Source of the DNA: Brachionus plicatilis
Taxonomy: Eukaryota > Rotifera > Eurotatoria > Ploima > Brachionidae
DNA length: 64,000 nucleotides
Direction: 5' to 3'
NCBI GenBank assembly: GCA_010279815.1
Contig: QEOQ01000180.1
Span: 1,011,293-1,075,292 of the forward strand
Positions 21,846 through 34,636 of this stretch are shown piece after piece. The position numbers and the translations under genes were made by a program. The notes under the pieces were generated by a model. The model searched no databases. It saw only the letters and a list, made by a program, of their open reading frames with translations, and had not been told where the DNA came from. Within the stretch, counting starts at the first letter, position 1, and every line of letters begins with the position of its first letter.

Positions 21846-22600
21846 TCAAAACTGTAAATTAGACATTTTGAATTTTGGTACAAAAAACAAGAACAAAATA
21901 TGAAAAGTTTGGCCTGTGAGCCTGTAATTATTTCTTTCAGCATATCTTATTCTACTTTCTAACCTGATAGATTCTAGATTATTGAAAATTTTTAAAATGT
22001 GTATTAAATCACATCTTATTCTTCTAGTATTCAGTGACGTAAGTTTAATTCTACGCAATCTCTCTTCATACTCAAGGTTTCTAAAGTTTGGAATCATCTT
22101 AGTTGCTCTACGCTGCAGTTTTTCAAGTTCATTTTTATCTTTTTCCAATATGGATTCCAAACACTAAAACCATATTCTATAAGAGATCTAACAAATGAAT
22201 GATGAAAGTAACTTAAATTCATTGCTATCCATAAATTAAAATTTTTTACCGATCATTCCCAAAATTCTGCCGCTTTGTCGGAAGGGTAGCTAAAATGAGC
22301 ACCCTATTTTAGATTGTTTTGAAAAAAGACATCCAAACCCTTCTTTAATTTTGTTTTCTCTAATGACTCTGTTCCGTGTTCATTAAAAATTGTGTAGTCA
22401 AACTGATGATTTTATTTTTAATATCAATAACTTTACATTTCCTTAAGTTTAAATCAGTTGCCCACCAAATCGTTTAAATTAATTAAAAATAAAAAATAAG
22501 GGAGACCCAATCACTGAGCCTAATAGAACACCATTTGTAAAATCCAGCCAAGGACAACTCTTTGCTTTCTTCCACTTAAAAAATTTCTAACCCAATTTTA
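21846..22600 (-). pseudogene. LINE reverse transcriptase C-terminal relic (jockey/CR1-like)
   Basis: From about 22600 down to 21846 the minus strand carries LINE blocks in order. These are LDFTNGVLLGSVIGSPLFFI (the 'GVPQGSVLGPLLF' block), WATDLNLRKCKVIDI (the 'W...N..KC' block), RSLIEYGFSVWNPYWKK, and then an intact frame with QRRATKMIPNFRNLEYEERL, RRIKLTSLNTRRIR and DLIHILKIFNN. The YADD segment between the first two blocks is missing, apparently deleted. Several frameshifts are present. It is a non-autonomous fossil, with sequence clearly different from the 8.7-10.3 kb relic, so a different LINE lineage. Confidence 0.8.
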
Positions 22601-23958
22601 TATTAAATATTAAATATTATATTCCAAATTTACAATTTTCTGAATGTTGCAGATATATTTCAGGGCTTTGCAGAATCAATATATTAGTGAAACAAAGGAT
22701 GTATCAGTTGCTAAAATTTACAGAACATGTTTTGGTCCGTCAGAACCTAAACTTTGGCATTTTTAATATTTTGTTTTTTTTTCTACCAAAATTCAATGCC
22801 ATAAAAAAATGGTAAAAAAAGGCTTTTTTTTAAATAAAATAAAATATTTAATGCTGGAAATTCATTTTTAGACCCGTAAAGGTTAAGAGGATTTAAAATA
22901 AATCTTTAATTTTTGCCAGTCAATTCAATTGTTTACTATTAATATTTGAAATGTAGCAATATTTTATTAAAAAAGAAATACGGAGATGTTTGTAAATGCT
23001 AAAACTTGAACTAATTTTTCTAATTTTAAAGTTTTCAAAATTAAATTTTACGAAAGCTTCGAAAAAACACAATTTTATTTAAACAATATAATTTCGATTT
23101 ATTTTATTCTGTGATGCTTCGTCTAAGCTTTTAAATAAAAAGAGATAAAGAAGCTTGTTACGAAACATTTGTACCAATGCCCGAGTTCGATTAAGATATT
23201 CTTGCAAGATTTTTGTGTTGAATTTATAGAAATTGAAGAGATGTGCATTACGTTCCAATTTTTAGACCATTTGACTATTATTTTTTCATTTGTTTTTTGT
23301 CTTTTAATTTTCTAGAGGATAGTCTGTCACTCTATGTACCTTCATTTTTAATTAAATTATTTGTTGATTGTAAAACGCTATTTGTATTTGAATAAATTTG
23401 AGAGAAAATCTCTCAAATTGTAAAATCACCAAAATATTGTGATTAAAAGTTTGTTTTTTCATCGTTCAATGTTTATCACTTTTTATATTTTTAAGATGTA
23501 CTTCTTTGTAATGAAAGCATTCTGTTTAATAAAGGTTCTAAATATTTGGTTCCTCAAATGCCAGACAATAATAAAAGAATATATTCACATTAAAATTAAA
23601 TATTTAATTGCTAAAATATATTTAAATAATCATCTAACATAATTTTACAGTATCGGTTTGACATCATGATCGATTATTGCTTAGTCTTTAAAATGGATTT
23701 TTTTAATATTCAATTTTTTAATGATTTCTTAAAATTGCATTCTATTTATAGAAAAATTTTTAATCATATATTAAAAAAATAACGAAATATCACTGTTAAA
23801 TTAAATAATGATCACAACTTTTCAAATCAAATTATTGATACCATTTTTTAAACAATTTTCAAAAATTTATGTTTTCTTAAACGAAATCGAATCCAAAGAA
23901 TCAGTATCTTTTTTGCTAATATTACTTGATAAAAACTTAAATTAATAATTAATATATA
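22601..23958. other. Intergenic, no supported gene
   Basis: A plus-strand open frame at 23439-23642 is Phe/Ile/Lys-rich and low-complexity, with no family resemblance; I do not call it. The rest is AT-rich. Confidence 0.3.
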
Positions 23959-24087
23959 CAGTACAAATTAAAACTATCTTGTACCCATTTTGTTCCTCGA
24001 CTCTTCTTCAACTATTCCAGTGGGGAAAGTAAAAGTCGAGGAAGAGTCGAGGAAAGGAAATGTACAAGTTATTTTTAAATTGTACTG
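23959..24087. mobile_element. Short MITE with GTCGAGGAAGAGTCGAGGA hairpin
   Basis: The ends CAGTACAAATTAAAACTATCTTGTAC and (inverted) CAGTACAATTTAAAAATAACTTGTAC match over about 26 bp. The centre carries a second inverted pair (TCCTCGACTCTTCTTC / GAGGAAGAGTCGAGGA) and is noticeably GC-richer than the surroundings. Total length is 129 bp. Flanking duplication is unclear. Confidence 0.65.
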
Positions 24088-27000
24088 CAATATAATTTTT
24101 GTTATTTTCCGCAAGATTGATTTTTCGTAATTGTTTTTCTTAAACAATTATAATATAAGCAAGTTTAATAATTTAAAAAAAAAGTTCTAGGTGATCAATT
24201 TGAAATCGGCCGTATATTAGATTCAAAAAAAAAATAAAAAGTTGGCCATGAAATTGAAGAGGCTGAAAAAAAATTAAAATAAAACTAAACTGTAGAAAAC
24301 ATCTTTTCAAGTTATGTTAAAAACTGGTAGAAAAAAAGTTCTATAGAAGAAAAGGACTTTAGTTTTAGAAAGTAACCTTTTTAATTACGGTCAGCTGGCA
24401 TTAAAATAAACTTCTCGAGAGTCAAATATTTCATTGCGAATTAAAAAAATTAAGCTTAAAAAATAAACCAACAATTTATTGTAAAAATAAAGACTGATCA
24501 TTTTTTAAGTTATTTTATGTGATATTATACATGATTATATTAAAATCTTAAATAAAATCTAGTTTGTAAAAAAAATGTAACTTTCCAAATATGACGTAAT
24601 ATCACGTAAAATTATGCATAAAATGGTATTTGCTTTGTATCGCTTAACTAATGCATAAATTTATAATTTTAATTTTCTTTATTTTTGGTTTTTAGAATAA
24701 AATTTTTTTTCATCAAATTTTGTTCGAATGGCAAAATAATCCAAACGTTTAGTTCACTTAAATAAAAGAAATAAGCTTTAGAATTTTGGTAAATTGATAT
24801 TTTATTTATTTATTTGTTTATCTGTTCCGAGCTAATGTTCCCTCAGAATAAAAATATATAAAAAAAAACAAAAAAAAAGGATAAAAAAGTTAAAAGAAAA
24901 TTAGAAACAATATGTTGAAATAACTGCATGTTTAAATAATAATAGGCCAAAACTTTAATAGTACATTTTGTCCCTATGAATTACAAGCATTGTCTATTTT
25001 TATCACGCTTTTCATCCTTGATTTTAAAGAATTAATCTAAAATAATAGTACATTGAAATCTAATACATTGATTAATTATAATTAGCAAAATATGATAAAA
25101 TCAAAGAAAAAAGTTTTTCATTCGAAAATCCAATTGCATTCGATTCTCAATGTTCTTAATTATCTTTTCTATTTTTGAGAAGTTGTAAACTCAGTAGAGT
25201 TTTTTATAATCAAATTCAGTCGAAAGAAGAACCGAAAACGATAACAGCTCTCAGATTCTATTGAAATAATTATATTTGATCATTTTTTTTCTAGGCTCTA
25301 TGTTTAGTCTTTATATGGATTCTATTTTCTTTTAACATTTGTTAACCTTTCAAAATTTATTTATCAATTGAATTTTTTAAAATTTTTTAGTTAAATAGAT
25401 CATGTTTTCTTTTGCACTCGGGAAGACATTGTGTAATAAACACGATCAACTCAGAACGCTTATAATATTTTTCATCTAGATTGTTTACATCATTTGTTTA
25501 TTCCAAACATTTTTCAATAAACTTTTTAACTCTTGTTCGCTTTATAAATCTTAATAACATGCTTTTATAAACAATAATTCACATGTATTTCAAAGTGATC
25601 TTGTTAATTGTGCTTAAGACATTAAATTTTGTAAAATTTCCATTTATTGACAGCTCGAATTTATATTGTTTTGAACAGAACAGCTTGGTTTTAGAAGATC
25701 CAAAAATATTTTATTATTTACATAAATTTAAGTCAAATAATTTGAAAAAATACTTTTAATTTCTTTTTCAAATTTAACATGGATCTTTTCATCGATTTTA
25801 GATTCGTTAAAATAATTTTTTGAAAAAAAATTAAATAATTTTAGATTATATTTTGTTTTTCAGAATTTTCCGGAATTAATACTTTAAAAATTATTGTTAA
25901 AATAAATCAATCTAGTAGAAATTTGGTGGTTATCACAACATTTTAACATTGGTCAAACTAATAAGTTAAAAAAACGGTTAGATTAGAATTTAACCGAGCA
26001 AGCTTTATTCTTAAAAATTAGAATTATTAATCAATTTTTTTAATAGGAAAGAAATTTTAGTTCAAACAGGAGATTAAAGAAAAAAATAATTCATACTAAG
26101 CATTGACACACTGATTCGGTTTCAAAAAAATTAAATTATACCAATAATAGCATAATCTATTCATTATATTTAATTCTCGTTTCCATCGTCTAATTAATAA
26201 ACGGTATTAAAAATATGCTATAACTATAGCTTAACGATCTTTATAATTTGAAAATAATTTTATAGTATCCTAAGTGTAGTTTTAAAATAAGAAATTAAAA
26301 TTCATTAATGACATTCTATTTTTTTATTAGAAATCAGTTAAATATCTTATATTTTTAAAATTTAGAATAGGTTGTTGATTAGTTAAATTTTTGTAATCAA
26401 AATTTTCCTTGTTGGTTTTTAGTGCTCAAAATAACCGACTTTTAATTTACTGAATTTTAATTTGCTTTTTAGATAAAAATATGCATTGTAAACAAAGACC
26501 GTAATAAATTACGATTTAAAATAAAGCTATAAGGATAAAAAATTAATTAAAAATCGCTCAATATTTATTAGCTAATGAAAAACTATATTTATTTGGAATT
26601 TATTTATTAGTTTTTTTTTCGATTTTAAATAATTGTCTACTTTTAAATGCATTCTGATTCTAATATTTGAAAAATCTCAGCAAATTTTATCTAAAAATTT
26701 TCCGTTTCATAAATTCACATTTTCGATCTTAATTTTTTTCCATTATATTAATAACATGATTAAATCATATATTTTGAGTTTTAATTGCAAATTAATTAAA
26801 AAGATGCAGACATTTAAAAATGAATTTTTGTTTTAAACTTTGAAAAAATAAGAAAAAAAATAATATTTTATTGTCATACATTATGACTTAGCTATAATTT
26901 TTTTTGTAAAATTCGGTAAATGACTAAATTAAGTAAATTATCGGTAAAAATTCTTTACTTGAATCTTTAATTAATTCTTTTTGTTGGTAAATAAATATCA

Positions 27001-30000
27001 AATTGAACATTTTCATCTATACCATCAATTAAGTCAATAATGAGTATGCTTTTATAGACTTAACTAAAGAGTAAACTAAAAGGCACATCATCAAGCTTTC
27101 AGCGCTAATCGAGGAAGCATTCAAAAACTTTTTTTATTAAAAAAACAATTTTTTAGCTTGTAATTAAAATTATGAAAAAATCATTACCGAGTAAAATAAA
27201 TTCTAAAGCTCAAAAATTGTTTATTTATTTAAATATTCACCTGAATAAGATTTCATTTAGATTAGTTACTTATTTTTGAAAAAAAATTTCACTTTGCTTC
27301 TTGCGTCCTGTTTTAAATAGAATCAAAATAATAAATCATTTAAAAAAATCCATTTTTTCTGCAAAAAAAGCATTTTGGTCATATTTAATAGAGTTTAATG
27401 ATTAAAAGTTTTATTAATAAAAAAGATCATCGTACCTACAGTTTGGAAAGTAAAAATCTTATTTTTTAAATTTCTATATGGACTTAATTTTAGCATTAAC
27501 TGTAGACTGAGCTCAAAATACAGTCATCAAAATTTTAGTCATTCTGCTCTACACTTAGATTGGTTATTATATTAATTTGTGTATATGTATCGAGCAATAT
27601 TTCCTTTGCATTGAAAATAAAATTAAATATAAAAATAAAAGTTCAAATAAAAAAGGAAGTATTGAAACAAAAAAAAATATTGAAAATCATTTACTTCATA
27701 GATTTGGTTGATTTGATAGCAAGCAAAAGCTAAAATGACCTAAACGTGACATTTTGAGGAGGACGAAATTTCGTGTTTTAATTTATTTTTATCTCAAAAA
27801 AACATTTTCCTATTGTATTGATGAATTCACTTATTTAAAAATAACTTTTTTAGAAAAAAAACTTCTTTTTAACTTTTGTTTAAAAACACTCATTTACAGG
27901 AAATTAATCTATTATTGTTAATTTAGCTAGGCTGGAAGTCAAAAATATTGAAAAATCAAAACAAAAAGTCTTTGTTTAAAATTTCTTTTTTTAAGAATGA
28001 ACTTTAATGGTTTTTTTATTAATTATTTTGTTGATTCCTTTTAAAAAATTAAAGTTGTACAAGTTGAAAATATTTTTTGTTTTATTATACGCAAATTTAA
28101 ATTTCCTAAGAAAATTGAAAAATATTCAAAAAAGCATTAAAAGGATTATGATAAAAAAATAATCAACACTAGTGCTTTTAATGCTAACTTAAAGATTGAA
28201 TTTCCTTTTTTTATCATAGAATATTTACATTATAGTCACTTGTTTTTGATGCTGAATTTAATTGATTTATTTTAGAAGATTTTAAAGTCAAAGATTTTTT
28301 TTCAAGTAAACAATTCGTGATTTTTGGAAAATTATTTTAATTAGAAAATGGCTGGTAATATTGAATTGTTACCAAGTATTAAATCTCATGCTCTTTGGGA
28401 AAATCATAAAAGCATGATAAGAGCTTGTGAATATAAACCTTCATTTACTCGAAACAACTATAAATAATTGATAATTGTTAGGCAAATATTTGCATTGAAA
28501 CTAGCAAATGAAAAACAATTTTTTTTATAATCGATTAATATTTGGCTGTCAAATAACTTCCACTTAAATTATAAATTTATTTGACTCAAGAACCAAGAAT
28601 TGTAGGAAGTAATTTTGAAAAAATTTGTTTTTTTTATCTAATTACTTTAATTAGCTTAGTTGTTTATGACTTGGGTGAATCTATAAAAAGCTTTTGAGGA
28701 TTTGAAGTGCCATTTAGAAGAATATTAAAATAATGCTTATTAAAAAAAGTTAAAGTGCTTGGGCTTTATTGATTTTAATAATCGTTCTTATTCAATAAAA
28801 TTTTAAAAAAATGGATCACTTGTTTCATTTGATTTTAAATAATTTTTTTTATTTGGTAAAATTAAATATAATTCAATGTTTAAGTTTTAAAAAATTTTGG
28901 ACTGTCAATTTAAGACAAATTTAAATTTGACGAAAAAAGCAGCAATAGAAACAAAATTTTAGTGATGCCAATTATTTCGTAGCTTGAAAAAAAAGGCATC
29001 AAAAATTCGACTTGAATATGCAAATTAAATCATCTTTGTCAATTTTAAATTTAGAATAAGAAAAAAAAGAATTTTTATAGGATAATTTAATTTTTTTCTT
29101 GTGAATAAATTAAAATGACAAAAATCAAAATAAGGAAAAGATCAGTAGAATTCACTGTGTCTCGATGCTAAAACTTTCTTATTGTTTCACTTCTTAATTT
29201 AAAATAGCTGAATTTCCACTTCATTTATCATGTCGAAAAAAAATTTTTTCTTTTGTTAGAAAAAGATTCATCAAAGAAACTATAAACGCTTTAATATTTA
29301 AAAAATCTCAGCAAAATTTGTTTGCATAAAATTTTGCCATTCTTTTAATTCACATTTATAATCTTAATTTTTTTGCCATTATATTAATAAATGATTGATA
29401 TAACATGTTCCATCAGGTTATGATTATATTTTTTTTTAGTTATTTTGGGTAGAAAATTTAAAATTGTTTTAAAAGATATAGAAATTAAAAAATGGATTTT
29501 TGCTTTAAACATTTTAATGCAAAAAAATAAAAAATTAAATGTTTATTATCAGACAAAATAAATTTTTTTTTAGAAAATTTGAAAAATAGTACAAATAATT
29601 ATATTGAGTTGATTATTGAAAAATTTTTTAAATACTTGAATTTTTAGTTTATTCTCCTTATTGATAATCATCTTTGTCAATTTTGAATTTTGAATAAGAT
29701 AATTTAATCTTTATCTCAATAAATTAAAATGACAAAAAACAAAATAAGGAAAAGATCAGTAGAATTCACTGTGTCTAGATGCTAAAACTTTCACTTCTTA
29801 ATTTAAATAGCTGAATTTCCACTTCATTTATTATGTCGAAAAAAAATATTTTCTTCAAATAGAAAAAATTTCGTCTTAAGAATTAAATAATTGATTTTTT
29901 AATATTTAAGAATTACAAAGCGCTTTCGTGTCAAATTAAATTTACTCAATTAATGATCAATCATTCTATCCCCAAGCTGATATAATTTAAATAAAGTTTT

Positions 30001-30418
30001 TTTTTTGTTTTCTTAACATATTAATTAAATTATTTAAAATCGCCAAATTTTAAAATAAATATCAAAATTTATCCCGAAATACTTCTAGTCCTAATCGAAT
30101 CAAATTTTCTATAATTTAATTGCTTTTGGGATACAAACAGAATATTCTACAGTTGTAAACAGTTAACTATATTTCTTAAGGCAGCATCATCGATTTTCAT
30201 TCACACCGGAAGCTCTGGCTTTCAATTTTTATTTAATTTATTTTTATTTTTACTAAAGGTAATTTTATATACAAAAGAAACAAATAATTAAATAATTTTT
30301 TCCCTTCGATAAATATGTAAGCTTCCGAAATACTAAACATGCTACTGATTTCAACCAAAAATGCTTTCAGGGCGTTTCTTTTCTAAACGCTTGTAATAAA
30401 CGATTTTTTTTTGTTTAG
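24088..30418. other. Gene desert of 6.3 kb with LINE tail and dispersed duplications
   Basis: No gene is supported. A minus-strand LINE 3' tail is recognisable at about 24800-24852 (GGAACATTAGCTCGGAACAG then an AAATAAATA run), sharing its terminal motif with the relic at 44797-45660. About 29028-29262 and about 29670-29862 are direct repeats of each other (shared block AAGGAAAAGATCAGTAGAAT). About 26660-26860 and about 29295-29520 are diverged copies of another segment. The last 500 bp are the 5' flank of the GPCR, with an acceptor-like TTTGTTTAG ending at 30418. Confidence 0.5.
29028..29862. repeat. Direct duplication, two copies about 640 bp apart
   Basis: Copy A at about 29028-29262 and copy B at about 29670-29862 share long blocks (ATCATCTTTGTCAATTTT, AAGGAAAAGATCAGTAGAAT, TAGCTGAATTTCCACTTCAT). 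Copy B lacks short segments. The intervening sequence is related to about 26660-26860. Either a local duplication or two copies of a low-copy interspersed repeat. Confidence 0.65.
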
Positions 30419-30466
30419 ATTTAAGAAGATGTTTTGAACAAAAGAAGAGATAAAAAAGCTCCCAAA

Positions 30467-31552
30467 ATGATCGAAAAATTCAACATGACTGAAAGTCAAA
30501 ACCAGGCAGAAAAGCTTGTGTCATTCGAAGATTACTTTGACCCGAGTTTTCCGCGATGGATATCCATAGCTTTGTTGTTCATAGGCTTATTTGGCAATTC
30601 ACTGTGCTTGGTAATATTCAGCCACAAATCAATGCGCAAACACTCGACATTCATTTATTTGGCCTTTTTGTCCATGGTCGATTTGACAGTTCTGACCCTG
30701 GGTCTCGGTGAAATAATTCTCATATCCTATTTTCATCTCGTTGTCCGCAACAAATCGCTGATCATTTGTCGCATATTGTCATTTTTTATCTATGGCTCGA
30801 CGCATTTGTCAAGCTTTATAATAGCATCGGTATCAATCGACCGAGCCATAGCGACAAATATGATAAACTTTTCAAAGACTTACTGCACCCCCAAAACAGC
30901 CTTTAAAATAATATTTTTTAATATTTTCCTAACAGCAGTTATAAACTTTCACAACTTGATTTTCATGGGCCACACTGAGCCTACCGAAGTTGCTAACACA
31001 AGCTTGGCTTCCGGGCTTGACTATTTGAGCCAAAATTTGACCAAAAGCCTGCTAACCTCCTGCATATGTGGTTCTAAAAAGGACACCTTGTACGACAAGT
31101 TTTTGGATCCTGTATTCAAGTGGATTGACTTGTTATCCTACGCCATAATACCATTTATTATCATGGCCATATGTACATTCTTGATAACAAGAGTGCTATT
31201 TTTGTCTAACAAAAGATTGAATAGAAACAAAAAGCAAAGCAAGTCATTGCTGAAAAAACCCAACCATAAATCGAATAAAGCAAAGCATTTGACTTATACC
31301 TTAATAACCCTAAATTGCTTGTTCTTTTGCCTTGTGTCTCCATTGTTGGCCGTTCTAATAATCCTGAAAGGAAAAGAAACCGACGGAAGAAACAAAATAG
31401 TCATAAACATTGTTTATCTATTAGCGTATTCGAATCACTCGTTTAATTTTGTACTCTATGGGTTCTCGTCTCCTCCATTTCGGGAATTGTGCATAAAGTT
31501 GTTTCGAATCAAAAAAGATAAGTTGAAAACTAGCTGTTTGACTTGCAAGTGA
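30467..31552 (+). CDS. Class A (rhodopsin-like) G-protein-coupled receptor, probably peptide receptor
   Basis: An intron-less 361-residue receptor. ATG at 30467 is the first in-frame ATG: an in-frame stop lies at 30422-30424, just after a splice acceptor ending at 30418. Seven transmembrane helices are visible. Landmarks are GNSLCLVIF (TM1 GN), LAFLSMVDL (TM2 LxxxD), a conserved Cys before TM3 (IICRIL), SIDRAIAT (the DRY position, here DRA) at the end of TM3, CLFFCLVSPLLAV (TM6) and NHSFNFVLYGFSSPPFREL (TM7, N-F-V-L-Y in place of NPxxY, then helix 8). The N-terminus carries an N-glycosylation site (NMT). The pattern is like invertebrate FMRFamide/neuropeptide receptors; the ligand cannot be told. 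Codon use is less AT-rich than the flanks. A small upstream ORF (ATG-TTT-TGA, 30429-30437) precedes it. AATAAA is at 31670-31675. Confidence 0.85.
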   Translation: MIEKFNMTESQNQAEKLVSFEDYFDPSFPRWISIALLFIGLFGNSLCLVIFSHKSMRKHSTFIYLAFLSMVDLTVLTLGLGEIILISYFHLVVRNKSLIICRILSFFIYGSTHLSSFIIASVSIDRAIATNMINFSKTYCTPKTAFKIIFFNIFLTAVINFHNLIFMGHTEPTEVANTSLASGLDYLSQNLTKSLLTSCICGSKKDTLYDKFLDPVFKWIDLLSYAIIPFIIMAICTFLITRVLFLSNKRLNRNKKQSKSLLKKPNHKSNKAKHLTYTLITLNCLFFCLVSPLLAVLIILKGKETDGRNKIVINIVYLLAYSNHSFNFVLYGFSSPPFRELCIKLFRIKKDKLKTSCLTCK

Positions 31553-33538
31553 TTTTAAAAACTAATTAAATAATTTATTTTTGTTTATTTTAAAATTTTT
31601 TAAATTATTTTTTGTCAGTGTTATTTGAGTGATTTTCTAAATTTTTAGTTATATTTAGTTTTTTATCAAAATAAAAGAAATAATACGAAAATTTTCTATT
31701 GACTATAGACTTGTTTAATATCGGCTCTCATTAAATTTATCCACAAATTTAATAAAAATTAAAATAAAACCAATTCATAACACACTTTTATGATAAAAAA
31801 CAGTAACATTTTGGTATTTTTGTAACAAATTAGCATTGAGTTTAACAATATCTTAATATATCTGTCACTGTCAATTTATAAAATGTGTCATTTTGTAAAA
31901 TGAATTGGCAAATGATAAAATTAAATTAAATAAATTGAAATAAATTGTATATTCACATAAGGCAGTTTGAGTGCTTTCTTTTGGACATAGTTAAGGATTT
32001 ATAAAATGCTCTTTTGCTATGAGATACTCTTTTCGAAAAGCTGAGTTCAAGTTTGGCTTGAAATACAATGGGAATATTTTTCAATAAAAAAATTTGATTT
32101 AATGGTTAATTAAGCGTTTTGTTTAATTTTTGTAAAATTTAAATTTTGACAAATTTTTTTATAAAGAAAATAAATTCAAAGAAAAAAGGAAAATTTTTCA
32201 TCTGCCTAGTAATTTTACAAATTGACAGTGATAGTCTAATTTTAAATTTTGGTATTTTTACAAAAATTAAAAATTAGGACTTTATTTTAAATTATTACTT
32301 TATTTTTACTATATTATTTACAAATAAATAATAATAATAATAAACAGACATATAATAAATAGCATTTTTTTTTAATGTATTCATAAAAAATGGAATCTCA
32401 GACCAAATCAATTTGTCTGTGTTTTTTGTAATTAAATTGTTCAATTTGTAATAAAAAAAATAAATTTTTTATTATATTAGAGATGAATTCGTTCATTTTG
32501 TTTCAATTCTATTTATTTTTATTGAATAATTTACATTATGTTTAAATTAGATATTGGCATAATAAATTTGTAATTTTTGAATTCAATTTGTGGTAACTTT
32601 TATTAAATTTGATATTGAAAAATATTAAGAGTCTTTAAAACTTGACCAAATAAGTTTGATACAACTCAAACGGTGATAACTTTCTCTACTAATCTTTTGT
32701 TGTTTTTTTTCAAAAAAACATCAACATTATTGCTTAATATGACTTAACTACCGAAAAAGAAAAAATATCACCTATTCTCCTCAAATCATCAATTCTTCTG
32801 ATTTATTTATTCATAGGGTTCAAAACTTTTGCCAATCAAATATTCATGATGTATTTATCGTGTAAAATCAAGTATACTAGTGTTTCTACGAATAAAAAAA
32901 TCCAAGTATTTAAAATAATCAATTAAATATTATTTAGTGAGATGAGATGGATAAAACACTAGATTCAATAGCATAAAAATTCCCATGGTCTTATGATGAA
33001 CAATTTATAAAAAAGAAATGGTGAAGTCAAACTTAAAAAAAAATTCATAATAAGAGAGAATAAAATAAATGCTCCTTTTTTTGGAAAGTCAAATCAAAAA
33101 TTTGAAATCTTTAGATTTATTCAAAATCAGAATAAGTAGCAATATGATATATTAGGTCTTTTAGCCAAATTTGTAAAAATTATTGAAAACTTTAGAGATA
33201 CTGCATCATTGTAAATTTTCAAATGTGATCGCTTAGTTTAAAAAGAAGCTTTATAGACCATTCCAATTATCAGGAATATTGGTAACTCGACAGTCAAAGC
33301 CCGAACCGTTTTATATACTCTAGAATTAATTTTTTTTAATTTTTATAGTGTTTTTATTTTTTTTGTTTCTTTTTTTGCATGAAAATAAAAATAACAAAAA
33401 TTAATTCATTTTATTATTATTTTGATTTTGAAAGCATTGTTTAAAATAATAAATTTATTGAACAATATCAAAAAATAAAAGTAACATAAATGGCCGAAAA
33501 AATTCCTTCGATCTTTGAGTTTCATTTTTTTTATTTGG
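31553..33538. other. Intergenic with one probable MITE
   Basis: It holds the 3' UTR of the GPCR and AT-rich sequence with an (AAT)n run at about 32325-32341. The probable small inverted-repeat element at 31862-32234 is described separately. No gene is seen. Confidence 0.4.
31862..32234. mobile_element. Possible MITE
   Basis: CTGTCACTGTCAATTT at 31862 is matched, inverted with one mismatch, by AAATTGACAGTGATAG ending at 32234. Similarity continues weakly inward. No target duplication could be defined. Confidence 0.4.
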
Positions 33539-34275
33539 TTTCATAGCATTATGCAAATGATGTTGAAAATTTTTTAAAACCAATGTCAAATTGCTCTTGA
33601 AAAAAATAAATTAAAAAAAATCAAATATTGATCGATAAATTTGTCATTATTCTCAAGAGATTTCAATTTGATAAAATAAGAAATAAATTAAAAGTTTAAA
33701 TCTTTTATTAAAAAAAGCGATTCACATCAACATGATATCAAAAATATCAAAAAAAACTTTTGGATTATAATATCTGAAGATTTAAAATGGACAGCTCAGA
33801 TTAATGTGTCTATCAAAAAATCAAATAATGTTAAAGGAATGATTAAAATTACTTTTAGATTTCACAATAAGGATTCATTATCAAGAATTCACAAGGTTTT
33901 TGTCCAATCTTTTCAATTAAAAGTTTTTGAAATAAATAGCATTTTAATACAAAGAGTTTTTTTCAAATAATTTTCTATTAATGTTCATTTTCCTTATGCT
34001 AGTATGATTTTTATGTTTTTTGAACTTTTATTAATAATGCTTTTAAATGAAATTGCAAATTGTTTCTAAAATATTAAAAATTGTCATATCGTTTGAAATT
34101 AAAAAAATAAAAAAGATTTAAACTTTTAATTTATTTCTTATTTTATCATACTAAAATCTCTTGAGAATACTGAAAATTTTCGATCAATATTTGATTTTTT
34201 TTTAATTTGTTTTATTCAAGAGCAATTTGGCATTGGTTTCAAAAAATTTTCAACATCATTTGCATAATGCTATGG
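33539..34275. mobile_element. Foldback element enclosing a LINE fragment
   Basis: Two inverted arms of about 180 bp (about 33539-33715 and 34095-34275) share long blocks: CATAGCATTATGCAAATGAT, AATTGCTCTTGAA, TCAAATATTGATCGA, TCTCAAGAGATTT and AATAAGAAATAAATTAAAAG. They differ by scattered substitutions, so the insertion is older than the one at 35573. Between them lies a plus-strand reverse-transcriptase C-terminal fragment (33764-33915). Confidence 0.75.
33764..33915 (+). pseudogene. LINE reverse transcriptase fragment between foldback arms
   Basis: The frame reads IIISEDLKWTAQINVSIKK, then NNVKGMIKITFRFHNKD, then RIHKVFVQSF. This matches the conserved LINE thumb region, usually of the form 'LGV.IS.DLKW..H......KA...LGMIKRTF...D......YK..VRP'. 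It has no start and no active site, and it continues into non-homologous sequence. Confidence 0.7.
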
Positions 34276-34636
34276 AATCTAATATAACAAATGAACATTC
34301 AGGATGGCAATGTCAATAATTGACTGTTAGTGTAGGCAGTCAAAGTTTATTTATTAGAGCAAGTTTTTTATGAATTAAAAAGCAGCTAAAGTTTAATTTC
34401 ATTTTTAAAATTTGGACATTTTTGAAGTATTGTTTGAATTTTCATATACAATATGATCATATGACCTGCTTTTCTATCATTTCATAGAGTGAAAGAATTT
34501 TATTCACTTATTATTCTTACTTAAAATTAAATTGATGCGAACAAAATTGAGGACTTAAAAAGAAGACTTAAAACCGTTCATAAAAATATCAGTACATATT
34601 TATTTTTAAATAAAATAATTATGTAAAAAAAGCTAA

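Noticed and set aside
26633..26836. A 67-codon plus-strand frame in the gene desert
   Set aside because: It lies in a dispersed non-coding repeat whose second copy (about 29295-29520) does not keep the frame.
30434..30466. Extension of the GPCR N-terminus to a TTG at 30434
   Set aside because: TTG is an unlikely start in an animal nuclear gene; the first in-frame ATG is 30467, and an in-frame stop lies at 30422-30424.
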